Notes: generated by a model not told the origin, from the letters alone. 64,000 nucleotides of DNA from Isoetes taiwanensis (GCA_021234155.1 JAJEKV010000096.1:1064010-1128009), one strand, 5' to 3'; numbered from the stretch's first letter, positions 33,401 to 48,553 are shown. Program-made: numbers and translations.

Positions 33401-34054
33401 AACATAATATTCAAATGACATTTTGAAATCCATGAGCCTCTGTTGCCTTTGGCTCTTGTGAGTTTGGTGTTGCTAGGTCGTAGACTATTGAAGCACTAAA
33501 CCTCGTCACTGTCAACTTTATTGTACAGTCATTTCTCTGCAGCGACTTCCTTATCCTTTAAAGACGTTAATGGGAGATTCTTGTCTAGGATAATCGAGTT
33601 GATATAGCTGTTTCTGTAGAGCAGTCCTGTGTAGATGATGTTTTAAAAAGCAAAGCTCTGCGTCATTGCCATTTGTCGACAAAACGTCTAAGAGATGGAA
33701 AGTAAATGTAGATAGAAAATAAGTGTAGCAAAGATCAAGACACAGAAAGATAAATAAGAAGCACCCTTCTAGAGAACAGAAGACTAAGGAACAATCGCTT
33801 AATATTCCAGTTATATTTTATAAGACATAGTTGAGCTTCGATAATGTGGAACACCATAAACGTCCGTCATTTGGGGCACACTTATATTTGGCAGAAGGAA
33901 GACAAAAAACCATGCCTTTGTGCAACCGAATATGATCCCACATTTGCATCACAGTCAAACAGGCTCATGCCAAGTAGCTGGAATCATTTTCATGTGGGAT
34001 TCAGCTTTTGTGCAACCTCATGGAGTCATATTATAGCAGAGAGAAAAATATGTT
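33401..34054. other. Non-coding stretch
   Basis: No gene or repeat recognised. Confidence 0.4.
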
Positions 34055-34797
34055 GCATGTAGCTTGTCAATGCAACAGAAGCAAATGATGTTCTAGTACC
34101 TGCATGGAAGGATGCTTGCACGGATTGTATGTGCACAAAGCTCTACATGTTAAATTATATCTAACAAGTTTGCTACTTGCAACAAGTCAGTAACATTACT
34201 CACTACAGTCAATTGCTGATTAAGGGTCTTACGAGGGTATTCTTGGAATGCACACTCTGCTCCTCTCTAATATCCACAGCAAACCGAAGTACAAAGTTGT
34301 TGTTGCAAATACTTGGATAGTGCATAATAAACTCCGTTCGGAAAATAGGCACTCACTATGCACCAAGCTAGCAATGAATTTTTGAATCTGCACAAATGCA
34401 TGGGCTAATTCGTACCTTTTGAGGTGCATGTAGCTTGTCTATGCAACAGAAGCAAATGATGTTCTAGTACCTGCATGGAAGGATGCTTGCACGGATTGTA
34501 TGTGCACAAAGCTCTACATGTTAAATTAAATCTAACAAGTTTGCTACTTGCAACAAGTCAGTAACATTACTCACTACAGTCAATAGCTGATTAAGGGTCT
34601 TACGAGGGTATTCTTGAAATGCATGCTCTGCTCCTCTCTAATGTCCACAGCAAACCGAAGTACAAAGTTGTTGTTGCAAATACTTGGATAGTGCATAATA
34701 AACTCCGTTAGGAAAATAGGCACTCACTATGCACCAAGCTAGCAACGAATTTTTGAATCTGCACGAATGCATGGGTTAATTCGTACCTTTTGAGGTG
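34055..34797 (+). repeat. 371-bp tandem duplication
   Basis: GCATGTAGCTTGTCAATGCA at 34055 recurs at 34426. The two copies match nearly base for base up to CGTACCTTTTGAGGTG. The high identity implies a recent event. No gene is recognised inside. Confidence 0.92.
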
Positions 34798-35034
34798 CTA
34801 ATGGTATAATATGAACAGGGTAAATGCCTCTTAATTCATTCCAGACCTAGATATGTCACATTCAAATAAAAACACTTTTGATTGTTGAAGATAAAAGAAC
34901 AGCTTATAGTAGTCAAGGAAAGGCTAGAGGCAACCTAGATTCTATTACATTCTATAAAGAAGACCTAAAGAAGTCATTCTTTTGAAATATTTCATCCCAG
35001 TGACCTTCAGGTGCAGGCCATGTGCTTACCTCTA

Positions 35035-35645
35035 AGCATGAAGTCTTCAATTTTTGAACTGTGCATTACATTAGAACTCCAGCCCAAAATGCAAATGCAA
35101 GGCAAATGCAAGTGCGAAAGGGGAGCATAGCAGGAAGTATTGAATAACAACCTAAATCTCATGCAAATTTGCAGGATCTCCTGATGTCTGTGCGTGTAAG
35201 AGACTTCTGAAGGTTATTATCAAGGTGTATCTAAATCCTGTTGACTTGAATTGGTTTAATTCTCAATGTTAGTGGTATTATGCACATGAGAATAGTTACA
35301 ATACAATAGAACTTTAGCTGGTATGATGCTGCACATGAGAATAGTTACTAGAAATGTTCTCATCACCAAGATTAGATCAGAAAGAGCATATTTGCACATG
35401 TTCTTGGTATCTATATTGTGATTTTGAGGTTTGAATCGCCAGAAACGTTTATTAGCACTATCTTAGCCATTTGCAGATTTTAAATCCCAGATTCTATTTG
35501 TGCACCAAAAAGAATGAAGGCCACTCTTGCCTCTAATGCCTCTATCTTTGGGGCCACCGCTGAGCATGAAGTCTTCAATCTTTGAACTGAGCATTACATT
35601 AAAACTTCAGCCCAAAAAGCAAATGCAAGTGTGAAAGGGGAGCAT
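35035..35645 (+). repeat. Direct repeat pair around 35.0-35.6 kb
   Basis: A phrase starting AGCATGAAGTCTTCAAT and ending GAAAGGGGAGCAT occurs at 35035-35128 and at 35563-35645. Just right of the second copy (35660-35715, minus strand) an exon end reads ATGCAKFFIEK before a GTAAGT donor. It resembles the GCAKFLIEK exon end in the tandem duplication at 36.8-38.8 kb, so a diverged third copy of that unit may lie here. Confidence 0.55.
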
Positions 35646-35924
35646 CCCCATTCATAAGATTACTGACTTACCTTCTCAATGAAGAACTTGGCACATCCGG
35701 TTGCATGAATGATTGCATGCAGTAGTAAGAACAGAGACACATATTACATAATAATTAAGTTATGCACCAGTTGCAAACAATCTAATGCAATGCACATTTT
35801 TCTAAGCTTGGACAAGGCAATACAACTATTGATGTATATTACAGTTTCAGTCACCACATCTCAAGGTTAACAAATATATCCATCTTCCTGTTCTCACAAC
35901 ATATGCTACAATAGCGGCTGCAAA

Positions 35925-36440
35925 CTTATTGATAATGGACTCGAAACTGTCTTTGTCAGGAACACTGTAATTTATATGTATATGGAGTGTGCAAGTCTAG
36001 AAGAGGCATGTAATGAGTTTCAAAATTTGTCAAATAGAAAATTGGTGACATGGGATGCCATATTTGGCATATATGTGCAAAGTAGGAAAGGCTTCCCTGC
36101 TTTAATGACTTTGGCATGATGCAACAAGAGGGCATACGTCTAAACAAAACTATATTTTTGAGCTCGTTGAAGGCATGCACAAATGTAGATGAGCCAAGAA
36201 TGGGAACAGTTATCCATGATTAGATTATTACAAAGAGCTGCATAATTGACACAATTATAGGATCTTGCAGTATTGCAGAACATGGAGAAGGGCATCATGC
36301 CATCTATTTTTTTTCTAAAGATGCGAGAAGAGGGTATACAACCAGTATTGATTACATTTTTGAACATTTTGAAAACACCACCTGATTCTCAACTAACCGG
36401 AGTCCTACACAAAGCTATGAATTCTTGGTTACTGTAATAT
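35925..36440 (+). pseudogene. PPR-repeat protein fragment
   Basis: The frame from 35925 reads LIDNGLETVFVRNTVIYMYM, then ASLEEACNEF and NRKLVTWDAIFGIYVQS. This is the plant PLS-type pentatricopeptide pattern (VRNTLIDMY..CGS.E.A...F, LV.WNA.I..Y.Q). A TGA stands at 36117-36119. The next frame continues MMQQEGIRLNKTIFLSSLKA, and further on MREEGIQPVLITFLNILK follows. PPR proteins bind organellar RNA for editing or processing. Stops and frame changes make this a dead fragment of about three repeats. Confidence 0.75.
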
Positions 36441-37348
36441 GTAATATCCGGAACAAGTATATGGACTCTGGAGAAACAAGTCTAGATAAGAGAGATTTAT
36501 GAAAGTTTGAGTTGACCAGACAAATCTTCAAAATTGAAGCTGATTGAAAGATATCTGTGTATTTCTAGTTGCCAGATTGTTGCAGGCCATTTCTAATCAT
36601 TCTTTCTATTAAAATTGGGAAAGCAAGTTCTCACGCTATTAACATCAATGCAAATAGAAAGTAAAGGGAATGAAGAGGTATAGTACCATTGCCATTGATG
36701 TACCTACAATGGTTGCAACTGTTGAAAAGATGAGACATTAACAGTGCCACAAGTCCAGAGAAGTGAATCATATTACTAAATTATCAAATTTACTTTCTAA
36801 GTAACATTGCCAAATTTGAGTTGTTTTTTGTGGCTAGAAATCATTACTTGGACTGGGTATCCTCTGGTTTCTAGCTATAGATACCATGCTTGTAGATAGA
36901 ATGCTATTAGGTCCTTTCCTTTACATCCTATTAGATTTGGAGCTTGGCTGCAATAACTTAGGAACCTCTTGTTTCCTTGTTAGGGATTTGGACACCTTAT
37001 TCTCTTCACTTGCCATCGTTATTACCTTTGCTCTTCATGTACACACATTCAAATGACATTTTGAATTGGAGCGAGGTTTTGGAAAGGCTAATATAACAAG
37101 GATGTGTGATAGTTTCCAACAAGCAATTATCACCCTTCTGACCTGAATAAGATAAATGTTATGCTTTTGACATCAATTGGTAATGCAGCTCCTTTTCTAA
37201 GCAATCTCATTCAATAATCCAACCCTCTATAGTTTGCAAAACCATTGATGATCAAATGTTATATACTCATACACTAAAGCCAGGGTAATTTTGTTATTGT
37301 AGAACCTGAGCAATTGCACCAAGTTGAAGTGGTAAGTTTATGACTTAC

Positions 37349-37800
37349 CTTCTCAATCAGGAACTTGGCACATCCGATGATGAGGAACTTGGCAGATGCG
37401 GTGGAACTAGAATCCCTCAAAAGCTTAGGAATTGGTCTGCACAATGATTTATAAATAAATGATGAAATTCCCACATCCGGTGGAACCAAAATGCCTCAAT
37501 GCTTAGAACCTGAAATCCCTCAAAGCTTAGAGCTTGGTCTGCACAACAACGGATGAAACCAAAAAATTAACGTAGCTTTTTAAGACAAAACAATAAGGAA
37601 ACCTGAGCTTTCAAACTTACCTGATGCCAATTCGAATTCCAGTAATGTCATAATCCCAAATCGAATTCTCTAGCCCGGCCATAACTTCCAGCGCTACCCA
37701 TGACGGACACGCTAGAATTTCAAAGATTTTTTCTCCACCATAGATGAAATCGAGCGACTGCAAGGCTTTCCACGTGCACAACAATCCCAGCTGGCTGCAA
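37349..37800 (-). CDS. Two-exon fragment of unknown gene, left copy
   Basis: The upstream exon (about 37800-37621) reads ALQSLDFIYGGEKIFEILAC, then PSWVALEVMAGLENSIWDYD and ITGIRIGIR, and ends CATCAG/GTAAGT. After a GTGCAG acceptor the next exon (37436-37349) reads PIPKLLRDSSSTASAKFLII then GCAKFLIEK, ending GAGAAG/GTAAGT. The frame is kept across the junction. I do not recognise the family. No start, stop or further exon is found, so it is partial. Confidence 0.4.
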
Positions 37801-38337
37801 CGTGGATAGCCTTAAATTACTCCAAAGTCTCTACCCTCTAAGTAACATTGCCAAATTTGAGTTGTTTTTTTGTGGCTTGTAGATAGAATGCTATTAGGTC
37901 CTTTCCTTTACATCCTATTAGATTTGGAGCTTAGCTGCAATAACTTAGGAACCTCTTCTTTCCTTGTTAGGGATTTGGACACCTTATTCTCTTCACTTGC
38001 CATCGTTGATACCTTTGCTCTTCACGTACACACATTCAAATGACATTTTGAATCGGAGCGAGGTTTTGGAAAGGCTAATATAACAAGGATGTGTGATAGT
38101 TTCCAACAAGCAATTATCACCCTTCCGAGATGAATAAGATAAATGTTATGCTTTTGACATCAATTGGTATAATGCAGCTCCTTTTCTAAGCAATCTCATT
38201 CAATAATCCAACCCTCTATAGTTTGCAAAGCCATTGATGATCAAATGCTATATACTCATACACTAAAGCCAGGGTAATTTTGTTATTTTAGAACCTGAGC
38301 AATTGCACCAAGTTGAAGTGGTAAGTTTACGACTTAC

Positions 38338-38790
38338 CTTCTCAATCAGGAACTTGGCACATCCGATGATGAGGAACTTGGCAGATGCGGTGGAACTAGA
38401 ATCCCTCAAAAGCTTAGGAATTGGTCTGCACAACGATTTATAAATAAATGATGGAATTCCCACATCCGGTGGAACCAAAATGCCTCAAAGCTTAGAACCT
38501 GAAATCCCTCAAAGCTTAGAGCTTGGTCTGCACAACAACGGATGAAACCAACAAATTAACGTAGCTTTTTAAAACAAAACAATAAGGAAACCTGAGCTTT
38601 CAAACTTATCTGATGCCAATTCGAATTCCAGTAATGTCATAATCCCAACTCGAATTCTCTAGCCCGGCCATAACTTCCAGCGCTACCATGACGGACACGC
38701 TGGAATTTCAAAGTTTTTTTCTCCACCATAGATGAAATCGAGCGACTGCAAGGCTTTCCACGTGCACAACAATCCCAGCTGGCTGCAACG
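38338..38790 (-). pseudogene. Two-exon fragment of unknown gene, right copy
   Basis: This is the duplicate of the exon pair in the left unit. It carries two lesions: the donor after CATCAG is AT instead of GT, and one base is missing in the run that encodes PSWVAL (CATGGTAGC instead of CATGGGTAGC). The second exon is unchanged and ends in GAGAAG/GTAAGT. The right copy is therefore the broken one. Confidence 0.45.
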
Positions 38791-38896
38791 TGGATAGCCT
38801 TAAATTGCTCCAAAGTCTCTACCCTGGTTTGTGCAAACGTGCAAAAAAGAAAAAGAAAAAGAAAAAGAGCAGACAATATCGAATATGTAGCACAAT

Positions 38897-40100
38897 AACA
38901 GGGGGTTCCAAGGGGATTTGATATGGATATAAACATAACAATTCCTGACCCCTAAAACAATTGAATGCATTGTTGAAAAAAATGTAGAATTAAGATGGAA
39001 AATAATCACGTTAGCTCATTGGTTATATTGGTTCAAGAAGTCTTATTAGGACTCTAAGTTATTTTATTAGAGGTTCGTGTCCTCGTATTTCATATTCTAA
39101 AGTTTTACGTTAACTCACTAGTTATATTGGTCAAAGTAGTCTTATTTAGGATTTTGAGTTTTAAATGACCATAATCGAAACAAGAGGCACCCAAAAACTC
39201 CAAGATACGATTTGGGCCATGGGATGGACAGATCCGACGATTGAGGGATTCCAGGGTGCACTTCATTTAGAATTAACGGGGGTTCCAGGGGGATTTGATA
39301 TGGATGTAAAAATAACAATTTTTGAAACCATAAACCATATCCCTAAAACATTTGAATAAGTTGTTAAAGAAAACATAAATTTAAGATAAAAAAAAATAAT
39401 CACGTTAGCTCACCAGTTATATTGGTCAAAGAAGTCTTATTATAACTTTGAGTTATTTTGGTAGAGGCTCAAGTCTTCGTATCTCATATTCTAAAGCCTT
39501 ATGTTAGTTCACTGGTTATATTGGTCAAAGTAGTCGTATTAGAATTTTGAGTTATTTTGGTAGAGGTTCGAGCCCTTTGTATTTCATATTCTAAAGCCTT
39601 AGGTGAAGCCATATAGAGGCTCGATGTTCCATCAAAGTCTTAGGTGAACGTGTATTTCATATTTCAAAATCATAGGCACCCTCAATCATAGATGGCCATA
39701 AGCAAAATGAGAGGTGCCCAGAGGCTCCAACATACTGTCTGGATCATAGCATCGACAGATCCGACAACCTTGATAGTCTAGGGTGCACCTCGTTTAGAAT
39801 ATATAGCACAATAACAGGGGGTTCTAGGGGGATTTGATATGGATGCATAAATCACTATTCCCGAGACCATAGAACCATATCCCTAAAACAATTGAATGAG
39901 TTGTTAAAGAAAACATAGATTTAAGCATAGATTTAAGATAAAAAAAAATAATAACGTTAGCTTACTGGTTATATTAGTTAAAATAGTCTTATTGGGACTT
40001 TGAGTTATTTTGGTAAAGGCTTAGGCGAAGCCGTATAGAGGCTTGATGTTCCATCAAAACCTTAGGCAGAACACGTATTTTATATTTCAAAATTATAGGT
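38897..40100 (+). repeat. Cluster of tRNA-headed SINE-like repeats
   Basis: A head starting CACGTTAGCTCACTGG (A-box-like) and leading to AGGTTCGAGCCC (B-box-like) recurs at about 39008, 39402 and 39502. Shortened versions lie at about 39107 and 39957. A body phrase, GGGGGATTTGATATGGATG, recurs at about 38910, 39290 and 39825, followed by CCCTAAAACAATTGAAT and an A-rich stretch before the next head. A and B boxes about 50-55 bases apart indicate RNA polymerase III ancestry. No intact tRNA is present. Confidence 0.6.
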
Positions 40101-43516
<3,416 letters not shown>

Positions 43517-43710
43517 ATATATGTGTTTGGTAATTTATACATAATTAGCAAATCCACAACAAAAAGCAATCTTAAAAAGAAGATAAAATGCTACTTTGGT
43601 TTCAAGGTTAACATACGTCTGCCCAGGGCTGAGGCGTCCAGATAAACACGCGACCCAAATTTATGTGCGCCTATATGAACATGCAAGTCAAACTTATGTG
43701 CAGCTAAACT

Positions 43711-43742
43711 TGTGCGGCAACGCCGGGGACACGCTTATTAGT
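43711..43742 (+). mobile_element. Helitron 3' terminus (copy 2)
   Basis: TGCGGCAACGCCGGGGACAC forms the same GC hairpin core (CGGC-AAC-GCCG) as the other copies. It is followed by GCTTATTAG and T. The terminal CTAG has become TTAG. It is the only copy on the plus strand, so its element would lie to the left, where the LINE fragment sits. Confidence 0.55.
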
Positions 43743-44993
43743 CATGCGTAAACCCAGATTCTCTCCAAATGGTCATACTTAAACTAGCCTTAAATCACAA
43801 AAATTGGGGTAGTTGAGTGGACAAAAATGTCCCCTAATTTTAAAAAGGTAGCATGTTGGGTTTCGTGCCCAAAACACTGCATGTGCAGATGTATGCAGCG
43901 TTCCCTCTCTCTCTTGTGGGATGCGTCGATATGAATTTTGAGTTTTTGATTTTTATTATTTTTTTTCTATAGCCCTAGTTTGCTTTTTTTTTGGTTCCCT
44001 AGGCATAGAGATGAGGATTTCGAAATATCCGTAATGTTCTAAGTGTGAGAAGAACAATGGCGGTGCTATGGCGGCGCCGCCTAAACATTTAGGAACCTTG
44101 GCCTGAACATTTAGGAATCAAGGTTCTTTAAAATAAAAATAATAGTTAAAACACAGAAAATTCCACCATACGGGTGGTTTACAGGATGGGTGGCCAAGGC
44201 ATGTCCGAATAAACCACCTGTAATCTATTCTATTCGAAATTACCACATCCTGTTGTATATGCCCACTGATCTCTTTAAGCGAACTACATGTATCTCCTTA
44301 AGCGAAATCATCCATGTGCTGAGGTGGATGGGACCAAGGACGGCTATGGGATGGGTGTCCGAAATTACGATACCTCGTTGTATATATACTGATGCCTTTG
44401 GATCTCTTTAAGCGAATTACATGGATCTCCTTAAGCGAAATCATCCATCTGTTGTACGTCCATGTGTTGAGGTGGACGAATCCAAGGATCCTCTTAAGCA
44501 AATCACCTTGGCTCCTCCCCTAAAAGGAAAGTTAAGCTAGCCAATGGTTTACCTGGATGGTTGGAGCCCGTAGGAAGTGAAGTGTAGTGATAAAGGTGGG
44601 TACATTACAAGATTCGGTAGCAGCAAGATCCATGATTGGTTATCCTACTCAAATCTGCATATAAAAAACACCATCTATCCTCGAAAAATCTGCCACAGAA
44701 CATGCCATCCAAAACACCAAATGTGCAAAACCCAAAGTTGGTGACTGAAGAATAAGATCCTAATTTCTCCCCTGCACACCAGTCCTTGAGAGTTTCATTA
44801 TTTATGCAGTCATTTTTTTAATGCCAATGCACATTCCAGATTGGATATCTTATATGCTTCTTGTGCCTGGGGGACGAGATATGGGAAAATGGCTGAATCT
44901 CCAAGACATCCAAATACAAAGCACACCCAATATATTAAACACACTGAACAGAATGACACGGCAGACAAATAGTATCTGCCACAAGAATAGGAA
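43743..44993. other. Non-coding stretch with a tandem duplication
   Basis: Between about 44234 and 44500 a unit containing ATCTCTTTAAGCGAA, ATCTCCTTAAGCGAAATCAT and a TGAGGTGGA phrase is doubled with a spacing of about 130 bases. The rest, up to the end of the GT14-like gene, may include its 3' untranslated region. Confidence 0.45.
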
Positions 44994-46589
44994 TCAATGA
45001 AGCTTCATAACTTTGTCAGAAAGTGCCAATAACGGTTCTAGCGCATTTGGAGAAAACTTCCTTGCAAAGAAATAGCATATGTGCCCACGTTGACCATTAT
45101 ATAGACAGTTCTTGTCCTCCCTAAACCTTTGAATGAACTCTTCTGTAATGTCATCTTTCCCAAACATTGCAGGATGAGAACCACCTCTTGACCAATCTAC
45201 TGCTGTAAGACTTCTATTAGCTAATAAGATACCGAACTCTTTGGTCAACATGCTGGGCAGATAATGTTCATCAACATAACAGGCAGGCCTACAATAATCT
45301 CGAAATTTAGGGTAGTACAAATTGTCTGCAACTATATAGACTGCCAGCTTGCGATCAACCTCAAACCACTGTGCACCCTTCCGCCATTGGTCGACAGTTA
45401 CTTCAGGTTCCATGTTACCGTTGTACCTTCCTCTCCCATATGGCCCAGGATCGTCAAAGGAACCAACAAAACTGTGTTTAGACTCCAAGACATACTTATA
45501 GAATGTGCTGAAGTTGTATAGTGGGATGCAAGATTCTGATAGCAGCACGAATCGCTTGTTAGAATAGTCCAGCAATGCATTTGCCAACAGCCGTCTCTCT
45601 GCATCACACATTGTTATATCGCCCCAATTGGTCTCCTGAGAACAATGAAAGGATTAAGAAGATTGGAATTAGAAACTACAAAATAAACTCATTTAAATTC
45701 AAAACATTCAATGAGAATATCCTCAAACCATAAAAGCAGGCTAAACACAAACTATTTTTACTAACTCTGAATACCATCATATGCAAGGTATATACTACCA
45801 ACATCTAATTTTTTTCTTCTTCTGAAGAAAGGGAAACATCTTCTATCATGAAAACCTTATAGCAATTCAATAAACTCAGAGTTCTAGCAATTCAGAATAG
45901 TCCAGCACCTTACCTCTACAAAATAATTTACAGAAAAACAGATAAAAGTAAAAATAAAAGAACCTAACCTGGCTTGGAATCTGGCGACCATAAAATGCTG
46001 AGGATTTGGGAACTTGGAGAGTAAATTCAGGCAAAGTATGAACATATATAGAATACCGCTGCTCATGCCCTTTGAAGAATCTGTCCCAGAGAGGTTGCAA
46101 AGGCAATGGGCCTTTAGTTAAGAACATGAACGCTATCTTAGGAACCCGGCGAATAGGGGTGCCTAATCTTCTCGGTACCATAGAGGCCATCCATAGAAGC
46201 TCTTCATCAGTCATATTATGAAGATAAGGGAAGTTTCCCCATAAGAACTCTCGGATCCGATGCTGCCCATTTTGTTTTACACATGGCAATGGAGAACTCT
46301 GAAAAAATCCAGCCTTTGCTCCACCAATATACCTAGACATATGAAGACTACCAACAACACCAACAAGCAGCCCTATTCCAAGCACCACAGAAAATAACAA
46401 CAGCTTACCAAGCCGCATGGGCCAATCCCTCTTCATCGACCCTGCCTGTGTTCTGGATGTTGGCCCATCCCTCATTTTGGAGTATACCTGATTCCTCAAC
46501 TTCTCAGCTGTTTCTAAAACTCGCCAAAGATTTTTCAACGATGGAAAGATCTGCATTGAGCTTGTTTTTGAGGGAAATGGATCTCCCAT
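44994..46589 (-). CDS. GT14-like (DUF266, core-2/I-branching type) glycosyltransferase
   Basis: Exon 1 (46589-45969) and exon 2 (45635-44994) flank a 333-bp intron with GCCAG/GTTAGG donor and GTTCTCAG acceptor. The phase-0 join gives 420 residues, the usual length of this plant family. Residues 1-60 are a basic cytosolic tail. Residues 62-83 (KLLLFSVVLGIGLLVGVVGS) form one membrane anchor, so it should be a type II Golgi protein. The lumenal domain holds PKIAFMFLTKGPLPLQPLWD (150-169), YSIYVHTLPEF, SAFYGRQIPS, AERRLLANALLD, FVLLSESCIPLYNF, SFDDPGPYGRGRYN, QWRKGAQWFEVDRKLA, CYVDEHYLPSML, VDWSRGGSHPAMF and the C-terminal FARKFSPNALEPLL, all family hallmarks. Such enzymes are predicted to transfer sugars to wall glycans or glycoproteins. 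The exact substrate is unknown. No lesion is seen, and it is the one intact gene of the window. Confidence 0.93.
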
Positions 46590-47410
46590 ACCATGAGAGA
46601 TTCCTCATCTAGAGCAGATTTCTGAAACTGAAATATACGCTACCATGCAACCATCCGTTATTTCCACATACTTAGATCTGAAAACCCAACAGAGTATCGC
46701 ACCTTCTTTCACCAAATCCCTCATGCTTTTTCAAACTACGCAACCACACATACCAGCAACCAGAATAAATGGGATTAAACTGCTCTGCAATCAAAACTGG
46801 AGCACAGGTACAGAATGATTGAGGGCGATTTCCGTTTACTTTTCCTTGATCTGCAAACGAGCGGAAGAAGGGAAGTCACAGAATCCCTGTTTTATGTTGC
46901 TGTTAAATGAGATGGGCTGTTCCGTCCATATTGTGACCTTTAGCCGGCATAGCCTGAAGAAGGATGGTTCTCCTTTTCCTCCTCTAGCGTGTCAAAAGTT
47001 CGAAATATGGTTGTCACTTCTCCATTCCTTGCCAGAATGACCATCTTATATTGTCTTATATGTTGGGTCCAAGTCTGGAAATATTAGGGTTTTTCCCCAT
47101 AGTTTCAGGTCCCTTTTATTTTTTTAATTCCCCGCATCTTTTGAGAAGGCAAAAATTCGGTCAAGCTAAGAATAGTCCCTCGGCCTCCTTAGAATCTTAG
47201 AAACATGACTATTAGAATAACGTCATCCAAAGTCAATTACAGCCATGCACCTGAATTAATAGAAATGAGAAGCAGCTTCACCTTTAAACCTCTATGTGAA
47301 AGTCTAACTCATTTCAAGTCCAAAGATGCCATATTGACAAACATCCCATGCCTCACGCACAGAAATTGCATTGTTGTAGACAATGCATGTAATTAGCACA
47401 TAGCACATAA
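46590..47410. other. Upstream region of the GT14-like gene
   Basis: The promoter and 5' untranslated region of the minus-strand gene should lie here. I see no unambiguous TATA box or other defined element. Nothing else is recognised up to the Helitron end. Confidence 0.4.
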
Positions 47411-47440
47411 CTAGTAATAGTGCCCAACGTTGCAGGGCAA
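47411..47440 (-). mobile_element. Helitron 3' terminus (copy 3)
   Basis: On the minus strand: GCCCTGCAACGTTGGGC (hairpin with one mismatch pair), then ACTATTA, then CTAG followed by T. Same layout as the copy at 2.9 kb. Confidence 0.65.
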
Positions 47441-47523
47441 CTATTGGAAACCTGTCAGTTGAATGCTTCATTTTTTGTTTCATTTGTGTATAGTTGCCTC
47501 CCTTGAAAACCTATAAGTTCAGG

Positions 47524-47739
47524 TTATGCTTCAAATTTCAATTGTTTGAGAAAAGCTAGTAATGGCTGCCCAATTTCATGTACACTATCCAGGGATAAAC
47601 AATCATATACCCAATTCCATGTCACTATCCGAATGGGTGTAAACATTGTGAGAATTACTGAATGTCGGGAACGACTAAACAGAGAGTTAAAATCAAGATC
47701 CCCTCTTCTCTGACTATCTTCAAGCGCCTTATTTACCAA
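47524..47739 (-). pseudogene. Possible BRCT-type C-terminal fragment
   Basis: The frame reads NKALEDSQRRGDLDF, then IRIVTWNWVYDCLSLDSVHE and QPLLAFLKQLKFEA before the stop. A tryptophan in the context IVTWNWVYDCL is typical of the last helix of a BRCT phosphopeptide-binding domain, found in DNA-repair proteins. Only about 30 residues fit. It lies immediately inside a Helitron end, so it may be a captured exon. The call is tentative. Confidence 0.25.
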
Positions 47740-48002
47740 ATTATCAGAACGCCTAGGGTATGTTCGACTCCTAGCTATTCCTTATCTGTTTTATCAAGTT
47801 CTTCGAAATCACACTAAGTTTTACCCTTGATTCAGCACCCTTTTAATGCATGAGCAAGAGCTTCGGGCTAGAGTTGTCTTTACTCCTTCTGATGGTGAAG
47901 ATATAAACACTCACTGGCATGTATAGCTATGGAACCCAAAAGCATAACATCACATCCAAAAAGCTCAAAATCGGAATCCAAAACGAAATCATATCAATGC
48001 TA

Positions 48003-48068
48003 AGACAAACAGCAAGGGGACTCTTCTAAAACCAAACTTTAGCAAGGGGACTCTTCTAAAACCAAACT
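48003..48068 (+). repeat. 31-bp tandem duplication
   Basis: AGCAAGGGGACTCTTCTAAA plus ACCAAACTTT occurs twice in direct succession. Confidence 0.85.
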
Positions 48069-48522
48069 TTTTAGGGTATTTGGAAATGGAAGTCCCACTA
48101 TATATATTGTTTGTGCCATTTTGAAAGGCAACAAGGGCCTTGAAGGCCATTCAAAAATTTAATACGTTGTCTTAGGGGAGAATAATTTCTATTTCGAGAC
48201 AACATGGTTGACATTAGATTCGCAAAGAAACTTTAGTAAGGAAAAAAAAATAAGGGGGGAGGAAATAACAAGGTGTTGCGCATGGGGGGTTGCCCTCTGG
48301 TGGTCCAAGAATGTTTTTTCGTGGTTTCTGTAGAGAGTGGGTTGTTCAGGTTTCATCACTCCATGGGTTGTTTGTTTTGTATTGTAGAACACATAGTAGA
48401 AATGAACAAGACTCTATAATTATACATCCATATATACTCGAAGATTCTAGTAAATGTTGAAATTTAAAAATGCTTTCTTGTTCGTTATATATCGCATTAG
48501 AGTATTCTAATTTTAGCTCCAA

Positions 48523-48553
48523 CTAGTAAATGTGTGCCTGGCGTTGCTGGGCT
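48523..48553 (-). mobile_element. Helitron 3' terminus (copy 4)
   Basis: On the minus strand: GCCCAGCAACGCCAGGC hairpin, then ACACATTTA, then CTAG followed by T. It lies 1.1 kb from copy 3 in the same orientation, which suggests nested or tandem insertions. Confidence 0.65.

Larger units (their letters stand above)
36797..38825 (+). repeat. 1.04-kb tandem duplication
   Basis: CTAAGTAACATTGCCAAATT begins at 36797 and again at 37838. The units agree nearly throughout. The right copy is about 50 bp shorter because it lacks the segment after TTTTTGTGGCT. Each unit contains the same pair of minus-strand exons. Confidence 0.9.

Noticed and set aside
44190-44501. Two short open frames (73 and 67 codons) on opposite strands
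   Set aside because: They overlap a tandem duplication, show no motif and have no splice or start context.
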